From a virus: a stretch of DNA of 64,000 nucleotides. The stretch spans positions 1 through 64,000 of the IMG/VR virus record IMGVR_UViG_3300015371_000003. One strand, given 5' to 3'. Positions 31,279 through 40,332 of the stretch are shown here, one piece after another (positions within the stretch are counted from its first letter, which is position 1; each line of letters begins with the position of its first letter). Under the pieces are notes generated by a model. The model did not search any database and was not told the origin of the DNA. It saw only the letters and a program-made list of their open reading frames with translations. The translations under genes and the position numbers were made by a program.

Positions 31279-31663
31279 CGCCCATCAGCGGTGGTCCTTC
31301 TGGGAGTATCGCATCTTCCCTGATGCGGTGCATCGTCCTGCCTTGGCGGATGTGAAGCTGAACGCCGCCCGGTTTGGGCGGAAGATTTTCGGCAGTGCCT
31401 CCGAAATGCGGATCATCTGTGCCACGGACGAATATGCACGAGTGTATTGGGATATCGCGGTCTTGTCGGAAGGCCATCCGGTTCATGATACGAAGTATGT
31501 CGAGTGGGTGCATGGTCAGTGGACCCGCTTTTTCAAGAACGGTTTCGGCAAGCACTGTGAAGTTCGTACGCATGCGCGTTTGGAAGCGGGGGACCGAGAA
31601 GATGGCAAGCCCGCCGATCAACTCATCATCCTGCCACCACTCAAGATGGGAGATACCCAATGA
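31265..31663 (+). CDS. Hypothetical protein, tail region
   Basis: 132 aa. Alpha/beta with several Trp (FWEYRIF, WDIAVL, EWVHGQWTRFF). Overlaps its neighbours by 14 and 4 bases, opening the tail-fibre operon. Unknown. Confidence 0.55.
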   Translation: MDPNSAHQRWSFWEYRIFPDAVHRPALADVKLNAARFGRKIFGSASEMRIICATDEYARVYWDIAVLSEGHPVHDTKYVEWVHGQWTRFFKNGFGKHCEVRTHARLEAGDREDGKPADQLIILPPLKMGDTQ

Positions 31664-32118
31664 TTTGGCCTGATCGGAACAATCCGTCGTGTGCCGGTGC
31701 GGTGCCGGATGCTGCCAATGCGTTGTACAACACGTTCAAGCAGGATCTGCTCAACAAGGTGTTCGACATGGACACTGACATCATCAAAGCCTCGTTGATC
31801 GACAGCGCGGACTACACGTTCAGCGCCGCCCACGATGAATATAGCGGTGGCGCGAGGGACGTTCCGCTTGTCGCCATCGTTGCGGAGTCGCCCACGCTGA
31901 CTTCACCGACTATCGTCAACGGGGTGTTCGACACAGCGGATTTCACGTGGACGGCGGCGACCGGCGACCAGTCGGAAGCGATCATCCTGTGGGATGACAC
32001 GCTAACGAACGACCGGCTGTGCGCGTTCTACGACACCGGGATGACCGGCATGCCCGTTACGCCGAATGGCGGGAACATCAACGTCACCGTACATGCTTCT
32101 GGCTGGTTTTCCCTCTAG
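31660..32118 (+). CDS. Small virion structural protein
   Basis: 152 aa. Residues 10-60 are helical (AANALYNTFKQDLLNKVFD); the rest is a beta sandwich ending GNINVTVHASGWFSL. This layout recurs in small phage tail proteins encoded beside fibres. Likely a structural or decoration protein. Confidence 0.6.
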   Translation: MIWPDRNNPSCAGAVPDAANALYNTFKQDLLNKVFDMDTDIIKASLIDSADYTFSAAHDEYSGGARDVPLVAIVAESPTLTSPTIVNGVFDTADFTWTAATGDQSEAIILWDDTLTNDRLCAFYDTGMTGMPVTPNGGNINVTVHASGWFSL

Positions 32119-32141
32119 ATTTCATTGCTTTGAGGTAGGTC

Positions 32142-33845
32142 ATGCCGGATAAACGGGTCACGGAACTGACGGCGATTGACGCCGTGTCGGGGTCCGACCT
32201 TGTAATGGTCGTGGATGATCCGGCAGGCACCCCCGTCAATAAGAAGGCTACTCAGACGCAAGTCTTGGCTCCGGCGGCGAAGTTAGCCGGTGGCAATGAT
32301 TTCGTGGGCGACCAGACGATTGACGGGGATCTGACCGTGAGCGGCACCATTACGCCCTCACGTCGAGAAGAACAGCAACCGAAGATCGATCAACTCATCC
32401 CCAAAGATACGCAGGGCGTGCGAACGTTGCTCTCCAAGTCCCTCGTGTCTGGGCTGGCGCTCCGGCATGATGAAGTGGCGGGGAACGCCCGCATCACGGT
32501 GGGCAACTACGATACGCAGGTGTACGAACCGCTGCTCACCGAAGCGCAGAGCCTGCAAATCAAAACGGGTACGTATCCACCGGGGCTGGCGGAACACGTC
32601 CGGGTGCATCCCTCTGGAGGGGTGACGGTTGGAGATGGGGCCGATCATGACACGGCACCGGGCGTCGGCGTTGTCGTCGCACGTGGACTCGTTGCGGCCA
32701 GTGCGAGCATCGGCAGTCTCGGCAATACGCCGTTGGATGCCACGAAGATTCAAGGGATGCCGGGAGATGCCTCCAAGTTTCTGAATGGCACAGGAGGATG
32801 GACGGCTCCGGCAGGCGGTGGTGGAGGAACAGGCGGTGTGCAGGGACCAGCGGGGGCTGTAGAGGGCAACATCACCGCATTCGCGGATGCGACGGGCCAA
32901 TTCATCGGTGATTCGAATGTGCCGGTGACACAGGTGGCGCGGAAGGATCAGCAGAATGATTTTGTGACCCCGCAGGTGATTCATGGCACCACACCCCGAT
33001 TGCGGTTGACCGATGAGTCACAACCTGTCGGGAGTCAAGTGATTGAAGCGTGCAATTACAACCAGCAGTTCTATGTCCATGCGGCGGATGCCGCGAAGTT
33101 GATGTTTACGGTGAATCGCGTCGGCACGCTGGCCGTTGAGGGCGATGTGAATGCCAAGGGCAACGTCGTTCCGACCGGGCAAGTCTATCCGGGGCGTGTG
33201 GATACGCCGGGGGCACAAGGTTCGTGGTATCTCGGGTCACATGGCGCGTACGGCCTCTACACGAACACCGGCTTTTACATCAACGGCAGCGTGACGACGC
33301 CGGGGACCGTGACCGCAGGCGTAGTCGATGTGAACGGCGGACTGCTCTATGCCCGCCAAGGCTTGCGTGTTGGGTTGGATCCGCCGAATGGTACGGGCCT
33401 CTCGACGTGGCTGCTCGAATCGTCCAACCACATTCGGGCGCAGGGCGGCGTGTATGACTACGGGCGCAGCGTGCCGATGGGTGCTTGGACCGATTTTTCT
33501 CCTGCCTTTTATACCGCTGAAGGTGCGCCATGTGGCATTGTCCGATGGTTCTCCTCTCGTTATCAGATCGTTGGCAACACGATGACGATCATGTTGTTTC
33601 TGACCGTGAACATTCCCGCGCAGACAGGGTTCCTCTACTTCTACATGCCTGTCGGTCAATCAAACGTGCAGAGCGGAGGACCGCTTGTGACGGGATACAG
33701 CGGGGCAGGATTTGCAGCAGCTTGCTATTCGGTGACAGCCAATAACCCCACGATTTATTTGACGCGAGAGTTTGACGGCGGGGCATGGGGGCCGGGACCG
33801 GGCGAGCAATATCTCGTCGGTACTCTGATCCTTAGCATCGGCTGA
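32142..33845 (+). CDS. Tail fibre/receptor-binding protein
   Basis: 567 aa with GAGGT upstream. The N-terminus (PDKRVTELTAIDAVSGSDLVMVVDDP) is the common attachment start of phage fibre proteins. It is followed by repeated short beta segments, a Gly-rich GVQGPAGAVEG linker near residue 235, and a C-terminal domain (from about 440) rich in Tyr and Gly that probably forms the trimeric tip. Likely contacts the host surface. Confidence 0.7.
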   Translation: MPDKRVTELTAIDAVSGSDLVMVVDDPAGTPVNKKATQTQVLAPAAKLAGGNDFVGDQTIDGDLTVSGTITPSRREEQQPKIDQLIPKDTQGVRTLLSKSLVSGLALRHDEVAGNARITVGNYDTQVYEPLLTEAQSLQIKTGTYPPGLAEHVRVHPSGGVTVGDGADHDTAPGVGVVVARGLVAASASIGSLGNTPLDATKIQGMPGDASKFLNGTGGWTAPAGGGGGTGGVQGPAGAVEGNITAFADATGQFIGDSNVPVTQVARKDQQNDFVTPQVIHGTTPRLRLTDESQPVGSQVIEACNYNQQFYVHAADAAKLMFTVNRVGTLAVEGDVNAKGNVVPTGQVYPGRVDTPGAQGSWYLGSHGAYGLYTNTGFYINGSVTTPGTVTAGVVDVNGGLLYARQGLRVGLDPPNGTGLSTWLLESSNHIRAQGGVYDYGRSVPMGAWTDFSPAFYTAEGAPCGIVRWFSSRYQIVGNTMTIMLFLTVNIPAQTGFLYFYMPVGQSNVQSGGPLVTGYSGAGFAAACYSVTANNPTIYLTREFDGGAWGPGPGEQYLVGTLILSIG

Positions 33846-33852
33846 TTGCCTG

Positions 33853-34038
33853 ATGGCTGAGAGCACCCATCCACTGCGCGAGCGTCCGGATTTGACGCTA
33901 GAGCAGCAGGTACAGGTTTACCGCGAAGTCTGTGCCCGCTTGATGGACTTTGTGTGGTGGCGCGTCAAGCTCACGGAGGAGCAACGGCAAGCCTATCGTG
34001 ATGAAGGGTTCTCCGACATCGAGTTGGACGAACTGTAA
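33853..34038 (+). CDS. Small acidic helical protein
   Basis: 61 aa, helical (LEQQVQVYREVCARLMDFVWWRVKLTEEQRQAY). Sits between two fibre genes, so a possible fibre chaperone by position only. Confidence 0.5.
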   Translation: MAESTHPLRERPDLTLEQQVQVYREVCARLMDFVWWRVKLTEEQRQAYRDEGFSDIELDEL

Positions 34039-34052
34039 TGGCGACCAAAACT

Positions 34053-34490
34053 TCACGCCACACCGCGTTTGTTCCAAGGCGTTTTGCCACGCACCGCCGT
34101 CGCATGGTGAGCGACGTGTTCAGGGGTTTGCTTGTGACCCTTGAGCGCGGCGGCAATCGCCGCACGATGCGCGGGGCTTTTCGGAACACCCTTTCCGCCA
34201 CGTCCCATGCGTCGATACCCCTCGCGGATTGCGTCAGCGTGGAACTTGCGAAGATGTTCGCTGTGAGACGAACAGAGGGCCAGATTCTCCAGTCGGTTGT
34301 CGGTCTTGTTCTCGTTCAGGTGATGAACGCAGTTCCCATGTGGAATGGGTCCGTGGACGGCTTCCCAAATCACTCGATGCTCCAACTTCCATCGGTGCGA
34401 CCCGGCAATTTTGACCTCGATGTAGCCCTCTGGGTGCTCCCGCCGTGTGCCAACGGGCTTCGCGTTCCACGACGGGCTTTTGCCTGCCAT
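34053..34490 (-). CDS. HNH homing endonuclease (minus strand)
   Basis: 145 aa on the minus strand. EHRVIWEAVHGPIPHGNCVHHLNENKTDNRLENL (read in segments) is the HNH core of the phage endonuclease family in which the His is followed by NENKTDNR. A C-terminal KSPAHRAAIAAALKGHKQ repeat segment is typical of the family's DNA-binding module. It is inserted between fibre genes and reads against them, as mobile endonucleases often do. Confidence 0.8.
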   Translation of the reverse strand: MAGKSPSWNAKPVGTRREHPEGYIEVKIAGSHRWKLEHRVIWEAVHGPIPHGNCVHHLNENKTDNRLENLALCSSHSEHLRKFHADAIREGYRRMGRGGKGVPKSPAHRAAIAAALKGHKQTPEHVAHHATAVRGKTPWNKRGVA

Positions 34491-34516
34491 CTCTCTAGTA
34501 TATCGTCAGGTAAAAC

Positions 34517-37500
34517 GTGGCGGTAAAAACTTTCTATCTCACAGCGACAGTCAGTAGCGGGGCCGGTCTTGATCAAGGCTGGCGCACGCTGTCGGAAACG
34601 GCGCAGACGGCGGCGAACAACAGCGATGGGTGGGTGGTTGGCACGGGTGCGTCCAACGACTCGGAGTATAACGTCAATACGATACGGGCGTCCACGACGT
34701 TTGTCGGGACTACGGTGCCGGATGGCACGCTCGATCAGAGTCTGAAAGACGCCTTCCGCAGTACGAATCCCCTCAATGGCGCGTTTGTCACGGCGAATTG
34801 GACGTTCAATTTTGTGGTGCGCGGCTCGACGCAGGCAGGCACACAGGCGGGCCGTATTCGGTTCCGCGTCATCCGGGCCAATGCGGATGGGTCCGGGGGG
34901 ACGGAAATTACCAGCGGTATTCAGACGGCTTCGACGGTCACGATCACCAGCACGGGCACGGATTTCACGTCCTCACTCACTGTGTCGGTTCCGGGGGCGA
35001 GTTACGCCAACCAGTATCTGTTCATTCAGTTAGCATGGGAACGAACGGCAGCAGGCGGCATGACCACGACGGATGTGGTGTGGCGCACAGGCTCCTCCTC
35101 CTCTCTCGGCACGCGGATCGTGACCGCCGATTTCACGGCGGCTCAGTTACTCACGGGGTCAAGCGTCGGCGTCATGGACGACTACAGCGGGCCTGCGGGT
35201 GTCACGCTGCCCGATACCACGAATCAAGTTAGTAGCACGCTTTCGGCGGGCCAGACGTTCACGGGCAACGGTCAAGCCGTGCAATCAGTTGCCTTCTTCA
35301 TCTATCGGGATGGGTTGGCGACCGGCAATGTTCGCTTTGCCATTTACGCGACGAGTAGCGGGTTGCCCACAGGGACGGCGCTTGATTCTGTGACGATGAG
35401 TGTCAGTCCGTTCCAACCGGGGGGCTTGTCGGCCTCGGAATGGGTGACGGGGCGGCTCTCGGGCACGGTGGTGTTGACGAATGGCGTGACGTACGCGGCG
35501 GTGGTGGAGAGTGTGACACTCAGCGGTGGGTCTGTGTTTCTCGGCACCCTCGCAGCCGGGGCGCATGCGGGCAAGGCGGTGAGTTTCAACGGCTCCACAT
35601 GGTCCAATCCCGGCGGAGGGGCGCAGGATACGTTGTTTGTGGCGGGGTTCCGCACGACCAGTCTGAATGCGCCAACGATCACGCCACCGGTTGCTACGGT
35701 TACGACGGCGACGATTGCGAGTGGCAACACGCGGTTTGCGCCGACTATGGCCGGGGCTGGTGGTGGCGGGGGTGGGACAGCCACTGTTCTGAAAGTCCAA
35801 GTCAAGACGATTGGGCAGTCGTCTGACACCACGACGATCACGCTCGACTCGACACCCACGGTGGGGAATCTCCTGTGGGCGTACGTGCATTACTTCCCCG
35901 ATGTGAATTACCACTCGACGCCTCCCGCCGGGTGGACGACGGAGCGTGACACGCGCACGGGACCGGCCAGCTATCTGGCCGTCTACAGCCGTGTGGTGCA
36001 GAGCGGCGACGGCACGAGCTATACGTGGAATTTTGACTATCTGGGCAGTCCGAACGCGCAGGGGAACATCATCATCCTCTACGAATTTTCAGGAGCCGAT
36101 CCCACAACACCGCTCGACGGTGGGAGCGTCACTGGCTTCACCTCTGATACGACACCGGATGGCACGTCAGTCACACCCTCGAAGGCAGGCTGTAAGCCGA
36201 TCAGCGTCATCCAGACGGATGGCTGGCAGACCACTTCGCTTGCCAGTAGCGACGGCACGACGTTCACGAAGGATGTAGACCAAGGCGCGGGCGGCGATTT
36301 GGGGGCCGCTCTTGGTACGTTGTCCACCACCGCTGCAATCAATTGCCACTGGAATATCGATGTGGCCCTGTCAGGCAAGGTGACGGTTGATCTGATTCGT
36401 CCAGCGACTACCGGAGCCGCTGATCAAGCGGTCACAGGTGCGAATTGTTCGTCAGGTGTGACGGTGTACACCCCCACTGTTGCATTGGCGAGTGGTTCGC
36501 AGAGCGTCACCAGTGGCACGGTGGCGTCGTCAACGGTGCTGTACGGGCCAACTGTCTCCATCGTCTGGAAGTTTCTCGGCCATGTCACGGTGCAGGGTGA
36601 CGGAGGTACAACGCCTTCACTCGACACGACCGGGGCCGATTTGATCGTCGTTCACGGGGCATACAAGCACGGCACGTATCTCCTGATCACCGACAACAAG
36701 GGCAACACGTGGTTCCCCACCTCAGCGCAATTTGTGACGAGCACGATTGCCACGGCGTTTCGGTGGTGTCAGCCGACTGGCAGTGGGCGAGGGGCGGGAC
36801 ACACCTTCTCGGTGGAGAGTCCGGGCGGCGGGCCGGTCATCCATGTGTTCGCGTTCAAAGGGGCTGCAACAACCCCGTGGAAAACGTTCACGGATCTGCG
36901 GACACATCCCTCGTTTGGAAACTTGGTCGCATCGGCGTCACATCCCTTCAGTTCCGCTGATGTCGGCAATGTCATTCACATCACAGGCGGCTCGGGGTGG
37001 ACGCCCGGCTACTGGACGATCAACGGCACGTCCTCAGTTGGCGGCGTCATCTACGTCACGCTTGGCAACATCATTGGTGGTGGCGGGGATCCCGCGAGTG
37101 CCGGAGTCACTGGCGGCATCGGGGAATTGGGTGCAGTGTTTGAATCGACAGGTGGTGCCAGCGGGTCAAGCATCACGTCGTTGCCCGTGCCGTGGCTGAC
37201 ACCCCGCGATGTCAATGGCCTGATTCTCGGCGGGTACGCGAAGGGCACGTCGTCTGGTGATGTCACCGGCAGCGGCGGATTTCCAGCCGCGAACACGTTT
37301 ACCACGCCGTACTCCGCGACCGCGCCCGACATGGGCGGAGGTGCTGGTTACGTCATCGATCCCGCCCGCACGACCATTGAAACACAGTGGGATTTCACAG
37401 CCGCAGCGACCGTTGCAGGCATCAACGTCGCGTTCCGGTCAGAATCACAGTTCAGCGTCACGACCGGTACGATTGGCCGCGCAGCAGGCGAATCGCTGCT

Positions 37501-38821
37501 TGAAGATGGCGATAACGTGCTGCTTGAAGATGGCAGCGTACTCCTGCTTGAATTGTGGGGAGGTGTCGCCCAAGTTTTTGCCCCGAGTGTCACCACTTCC
37601 GATGCCGTCATTACCGGCACGATTGTCAGCGGCTCCACGCCAAATGCCCCCACGATTACTGTTGGTGCGGTCGCTGTTACTGGAGCCACACGCGCTTCTA
37701 CGCTGCAATTGTTTGCGCCCTCTGTCGCCCCCGGAGCGGTCACGATTGCGGGGGCCACCCGTCCGACCACCCTTCAACTCTTTGCGCCGGTCCTTACGGG
37801 TCTGGTCACAGGGGCTACGATTCCGACCGGCAACCAGCGGTTTGCCCCCACTGTTGTTCAGAACGTCACCAACGGCACGATTACCTCGACGGTTCAGATT
37901 GCGGCTCCGACCGTTGGGCAAACCGTCAGCACGAGTCATCGTCCGAGTGGGCTGCAATTGAATGCACCCTCGTTGTCGGTGGGAGCGGTGTCGATCACTC
38001 TCCCGACGATTGCGAGTAGCCACCAGCTATTTGCGTTGTCGGTGAGTGCGGGGGCCGTCACGGTGGTCGGTGGTCCCATCGTGGCTGGTACGACACTGTT
38101 CCCACCCACGATTACGGGGGTATCGGTTGGGGGCATCGGCGGCGGGACGGTGGCGACCACGAGTCAGGTATTCCAACCCTCCATCGTCGGTGGGCTGCTC
38201 ATCATCGTTACGCCCACAATTGCCTCTGCGAGCACGGTGACACCTCCGAATGTCGCGCCGGGTGCGGTAACGGTCATTGGAGGTACCAGACCTTCCACCC
38301 TGCAAGTGTTTGCCCCCCTCGTGACACCGGGTGCGGTGGAGGTGTTGGGGAGCACGTGTCCCACGACGGAGCAATTGCATGCGCCTACGCTGACGGCCAC
38401 GTTGGTAGGGGGCACGATTGCGAGTGGCAGCGGAACAGACGCTCCGTCCGTCAGTCCGGTGGTGATGCTCCCGCTGATGAGCGTCTTTACGCGCATCTAT
38501 GCCCCAACTGTCATACCACCGGTTGTGTTGGTGGTGGAGGTAAGCACGATTCCCTCCGAAGCCGTGATGAACGGTCCCGAGTTGGAAGTCGGGGCGATCA
38601 CGATTTCTGGCGGGACGATTGCGGGGACAGAACTATTCCCGCCGATTATCTCCGGAGGCATTACACCGGGCACGTGCCTCACCGGGTGTCTGAAGGTGCG
38701 CTTTCTGATGATGAGTGGTGGGTTGACGTGCCGGACGCTGGTAGATGGTGCAATCAAGTGCAGACCACTCGTGAAAGCTGATATGCTCACCATTAGCTGT
38801 CGTAAAATGGAGCCGGTATGA
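34517..38821 (+). CDS. Long repetitive tail fibre protein
   Basis: 1434 aa from a GTG. Residues 1-390 form beta-sandwich domains (SFNGSTWSN) and residues 410-1010 include two further virion-type domains. From about residue 1015 to 1400 it consists of some 15 imperfect repeats of about 23 residues built on FAPxVxxGAVTIxGxTxxSTxQ. The repeats would form an extended stalk. A C-terminal Cys-containing piece (CLTGCLKVR, CRTLV, CRPLV) follows. Palindrome sites 15-18 lie inside. Likely the long side or tail fibre. Confidence 0.7.
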   Translation: MAVKTFYLTATVSSGAGLDQGWRTLSETAQTAANNSDGWVVGTGASNDSEYNVNTIRASTTFVGTTVPDGTLDQSLKDAFRSTNPLNGAFVTANWTFNFVVRGSTQAGTQAGRIRFRVIRANADGSGGTEITSGIQTASTVTITSTGTDFTSSLTVSVPGASYANQYLFIQLAWERTAAGGMTTTDVVWRTGSSSSLGTRIVTADFTAAQLLTGSSVGVMDDYSGPAGVTLPDTTNQVSSTLSAGQTFTGNGQAVQSVAFFIYRDGLATGNVRFAIYATSSGLPTGTALDSVTMSVSPFQPGGLSASEWVTGRLSGTVVLTNGVTYAAVVESVTLSGGSVFLGTLAAGAHAGKAVSFNGSTWSNPGGGAQDTLFVAGFRTTSLNAPTITPPVATVTTATIASGNTRFAPTMAGAGGGGGGTATVLKVQVKTIGQSSDTTTITLDSTPTVGNLLWAYVHYFPDVNYHSTPPAGWTTERDTRTGPASYLAVYSRVVQSGDGTSYTWNFDYLGSPNAQGNIIILYEFSGADPTTPLDGGSVTGFTSDTTPDGTSVTPSKAGCKPISVIQTDGWQTTSLASSDGTTFTKDVDQGAGGDLGAALGTLSTTAAINCHWNIDVALSGKVTVDLIRPATTGAADQAVTGANCSSGVTVYTPTVALASGSQSVTSGTVASSTVLYGPTVSIVWKFLGHVTVQGDGGTTPSLDTTGADLIVVHGAYKHGTYLLITDNKGNTWFPTSAQFVTSTIATAFRWCQPTGSGRGAGHTFSVESPGGGPVIHVFAFKGAATTPWKTFTDLRTHPSFGNLVASASHPFSSADVGNVIHITGGSGWTPGYWTINGTSSVGGVIYVTLGNIIGGGGDPASAGVTGGIGELGAVFESTGGASGSSITSLPVPWLTPRDVNGLILGGYAKGTSSGDVTGSGGFPAANTFTTPYSATAPDMGGGAGYVIDPARTTIETQWDFTAAATVAGINVAFRSESQFSVTTGTIGRAAGESLLEDGDNVLLEDGSVLLLELWGGVAQVFAPSVTTSDAVITGTIVSGSTPNAPTITVGAVAVTGATRASTLQLFAPSVAPGAVTIAGATRPTTLQLFAPVLTGLVTGATIPTGNQRFAPTVVQNVTNGTITSTVQIAAPTVGQTVSTSHRPSGLQLNAPSLSVGAVSITLPTIASSHQLFALSVSAGAVTVVGGPIVAGTTLFPPTITGVSVGGIGGGTVATTSQVFQPSIVGGLLIIVTPTIASASTVTPPNVAPGAVTVIGGTRPSTLQVFAPLVTPGAVEVLGSTCPTTEQLHAPTLTATLVGGTIASGSGTDAPSVSPVVMLPLMSVFTRIYAPTVIPPVVLVVEVSTIPSEAVMNGPELEVGAITISGGTIAGTELFPPIISGGITPGTCLTGCLKVRFLMMSGGLTCRTLVDGAIKCRPLVKADMLTISCRKMEPV
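35280..35293. repeat. 14-bp palindrome site 15
   Basis: TGCAATCAGTTGCC, one mismatch, in the fibre gene; identical to site 5. Confidence 0.55.
36334..36347. repeat. 14-bp palindrome site 16
   Basis: TGCAATCAATTGCC, one mismatch, in the fibre gene, read as Ala-Ala-Ile-Asn-Cys. Confidence 0.6.
37953..37966. repeat. 14-bp palindrome site 17
   Basis: TGCAATTGAATGCA in the repeat region of the fibre gene. Confidence 0.65.
38749..38762. repeat. 14-bp palindrome site 18
   Basis: TGCAATCAAGTGCA near the 3' end of the fibre gene; identical to site 8. Confidence 0.75.
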
Positions 38822-39123
38822 GACTGGTGTTGAAACGCGGCACGGATCAAATCGTGACGTTGACGGGGTTGCGAGCGACCGATACCCAAAGCTATTTGAA
38901 TACCGCAACGGTCAAGGGGACGCTGTTGGATCGGGGCCAACCGATCCCGGCGCTCAAAGATATCCCGATGACCTACGTGCCGGAGAGCAATGGCGATTAT
39001 GAGTGGCTGATTCTCGCGTCCCAATCGATGCTCCAAAAAAACGTGGAGTATTCACTGGTGGTGGTTGCACAGCAGGGGAGCTTGAACTACCGGACCACGA
39101 GTCCGGTGACGGTGGAGGACTGA
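38818..39123 (+). CDS. Small beta-sandwich tail-associated protein
   Basis: 101 aa, ATGA overlap with the fibre gene. Beta-rich (LKRGTDQIVTLTGLRATD...YSLVVVAQQGSLNYRTTSPVTVED), an Ig-like pattern common in tail accessory proteins. Confidence 0.55.
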   Translation: MRLVLKRGTDQIVTLTGLRATDTQSYLNTATVKGTLLDRGQPIPALKDIPMTYVPESNGDYEWLILASQSMLQKNVEYSLVVVAQQGSLNYRTTSPVTVED

Positions 39124-39290
39124 TGAGTACCAAGCCTTCCATCCCACCACGCAAGAAAAAGAAGTCCAAGTTCATTGACGTGCTGAGGGCCACGCGTTTT
39201 CCCAAGCACGGGTTGCGGGGCGGGCAAGAAGTCCCAATGGATATTGACAAGATCAACGCTTCTCTCGACGCGGCGAATAAAAAGGAGTAG
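39123..39290 (+). CDS. Small basic protein
   Basis: 55 aa, starts at the previous stop. PRKKKKSK basic patch, then a short helical end. Unknown; co-transcribed with tail genes. Confidence 0.5.
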   Translation: MSTKPSIPPRKKKKSKFIDVLRATRFPKHGLRGGQEVPMDIDKINASLDAANKKE

Positions 39291-39293
39291 GTG

Positions 39294-39659
39294 ATGCCTG
39301 CATACGGAACAGCGACTCCACAAACGCAGACGGCGGGCTGGCCGCAGGTCGTGTGGAACGATGAAGCGGTGGCGGCGTCGGGAAAGAGTCTCGCCATCGG
39401 CATGCGACGGAATTCGAATATGCCGAATTGCCTCTCCGTGGAAGTGATCTTTGCGTCCAGTCCGGGGACGTTTGGGGTGGATCTGGAAACCGCCGATACG
39501 GATCAAGACAAGTACTACACGGTCAAAGCCTCGTTGAGCACGGTGAACGCACAGTTTGCGGGGCGCATCGAGGCCGCCAATGTGGTGGCGAAATTTGCTC
39601 GACTCAAGATGACCTCGATCACGAATGCGTCCGTGCATGTGACCGCTCGGATCTTCTGA
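39294..39659 (+). CDS. Small virion protein
   Basis: 121 aa. Beta-rich (LSVEVIFASSPGTFGVDLETADTD ... SVHVTARIF), resembling small head- or tail-decoration proteins. Ends one base before the next gene. Function inferred from fold pattern and neighbours. Confidence 0.55.
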   Translation: MPAYGTATPQTQTAGWPQVVWNDEAVAASGKSLAIGMRRNSNMPNCLSVEVIFASSPGTFGVDLETADTDQDKYYTVKASLSTVNAQFAGRIEAANVVAKFARLKMTSITNASVHVTARIF

Positions 39660-40192
39660 TGTTCGCAGCCGTCCTAAAGTTTGACCCGGCACAGCCCCGC
39701 GATGCCAAAGGGCGGTGGGTTGATGAGGAGGGCACGACACACGTCGGTGCGTTTGTCGAGTTGTATCATGGGACCAGTAAACTGCGGGCCAACAAGATTC
39801 TCAAGAAGGGGTTGAAAATTCGAGCGGTGGCGAAGCAGACGATGGGTGGGGATCCGGAGTCGAGTCGTGATTACATCTGGCTTGCCAAACGCATGGAGTC
39901 AGCCAGACGATACTCGGAGATGCACATCAATCCAACGGTACTAAAGGTGCTTTTGCCGGTGACGGAGTACGAGGAGTTGCGACGGCTTCAGACGGGGCCA
40001 GATTCTGTCTGGACGAAGCAATCTATTCCGGCTAAGCATATCAGTTTGTTCAATCTGCAAGCAATTGCACAAAAAGGAGCGGATATGGCGTTGAAAATCC
40101 TGAAAAAAGCGGAGGCTCCGGCCCCCACTGTGAAAGCCGAGAAGCCTCCGGATTACGTGCGAATCCTGAAAGGCAAAAAAGGAGCCTCTTGA
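39660..40192 (+). CDS. ADP-ribosyltransferase-like protein with PRD...GRW peptide
   Basis: 177 aa. Residues 6-23 read LKFDPAQPRDAKGRW, a member of the short peptide family repeated in the proteins at 55856-62595. It is followed by FVELYHGTSKLRANKILKKGLKI and YIWLAKRMESARRYSEMH, the H-Y-x style start and helix pattern of the ART/RNA 2'-phosphotransferase fold. It could modify a host protein or nucleic acid after delivery with the virion. No catalytic Glu was pinned down. The last codons (GAS) run into a promoter and site 19 is inside. Confidence 0.55.
40056..40069. repeat. 14-bp palindrome site 19
   Basis: TGCAAGCAATTGCA inside the ART-like gene, read as Leu-Gln-Ala-Ile-Ala. Confidence 0.75.
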
Positions 40193-40218
40193 CAAACGCC
40201 CCACGCTCATGCTACTGT
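40189..40218 (+). promoter_or_regulatory. Putative promoter, first of two in tandem
   Basis: TTGACAAA (40189) with a poor -10 (TACTGT, 40213-40218, 18-bp spacer). It overlaps the stop of the ART-like gene and lies 76 bp upstream of a better promoter. Confidence 0.45.
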
Positions 40219-40264
40219 GGTGAACAGGCGACAGGAGTGTCGAGCACAACCGGCGCAAGGTAAG

Positions 40265-40293
40265 TTGACAAACTTCCGGATAGGTGCTACACT
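40265..40293 (+). promoter_or_regulatory. Promoter for the PPDK-like gene
   Basis: TTGACA (40265-40270), 17 bp, TACACT (40288-40293), then leader TCAATGGAGTGAGAGC and the ATG at 40333. Confidence 0.85.
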
Positions 40294-40332
40294 CGTTGTT
40301 GGTTGCAGTTCAACTCAATGGAGTGAGAGCAC

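Noticed and set aside
37704-37717. TGCAATTGTTTGCG in the fibre gene as a palindrome site
   Set aside because: Two mismatches and not palindromic in the right half.
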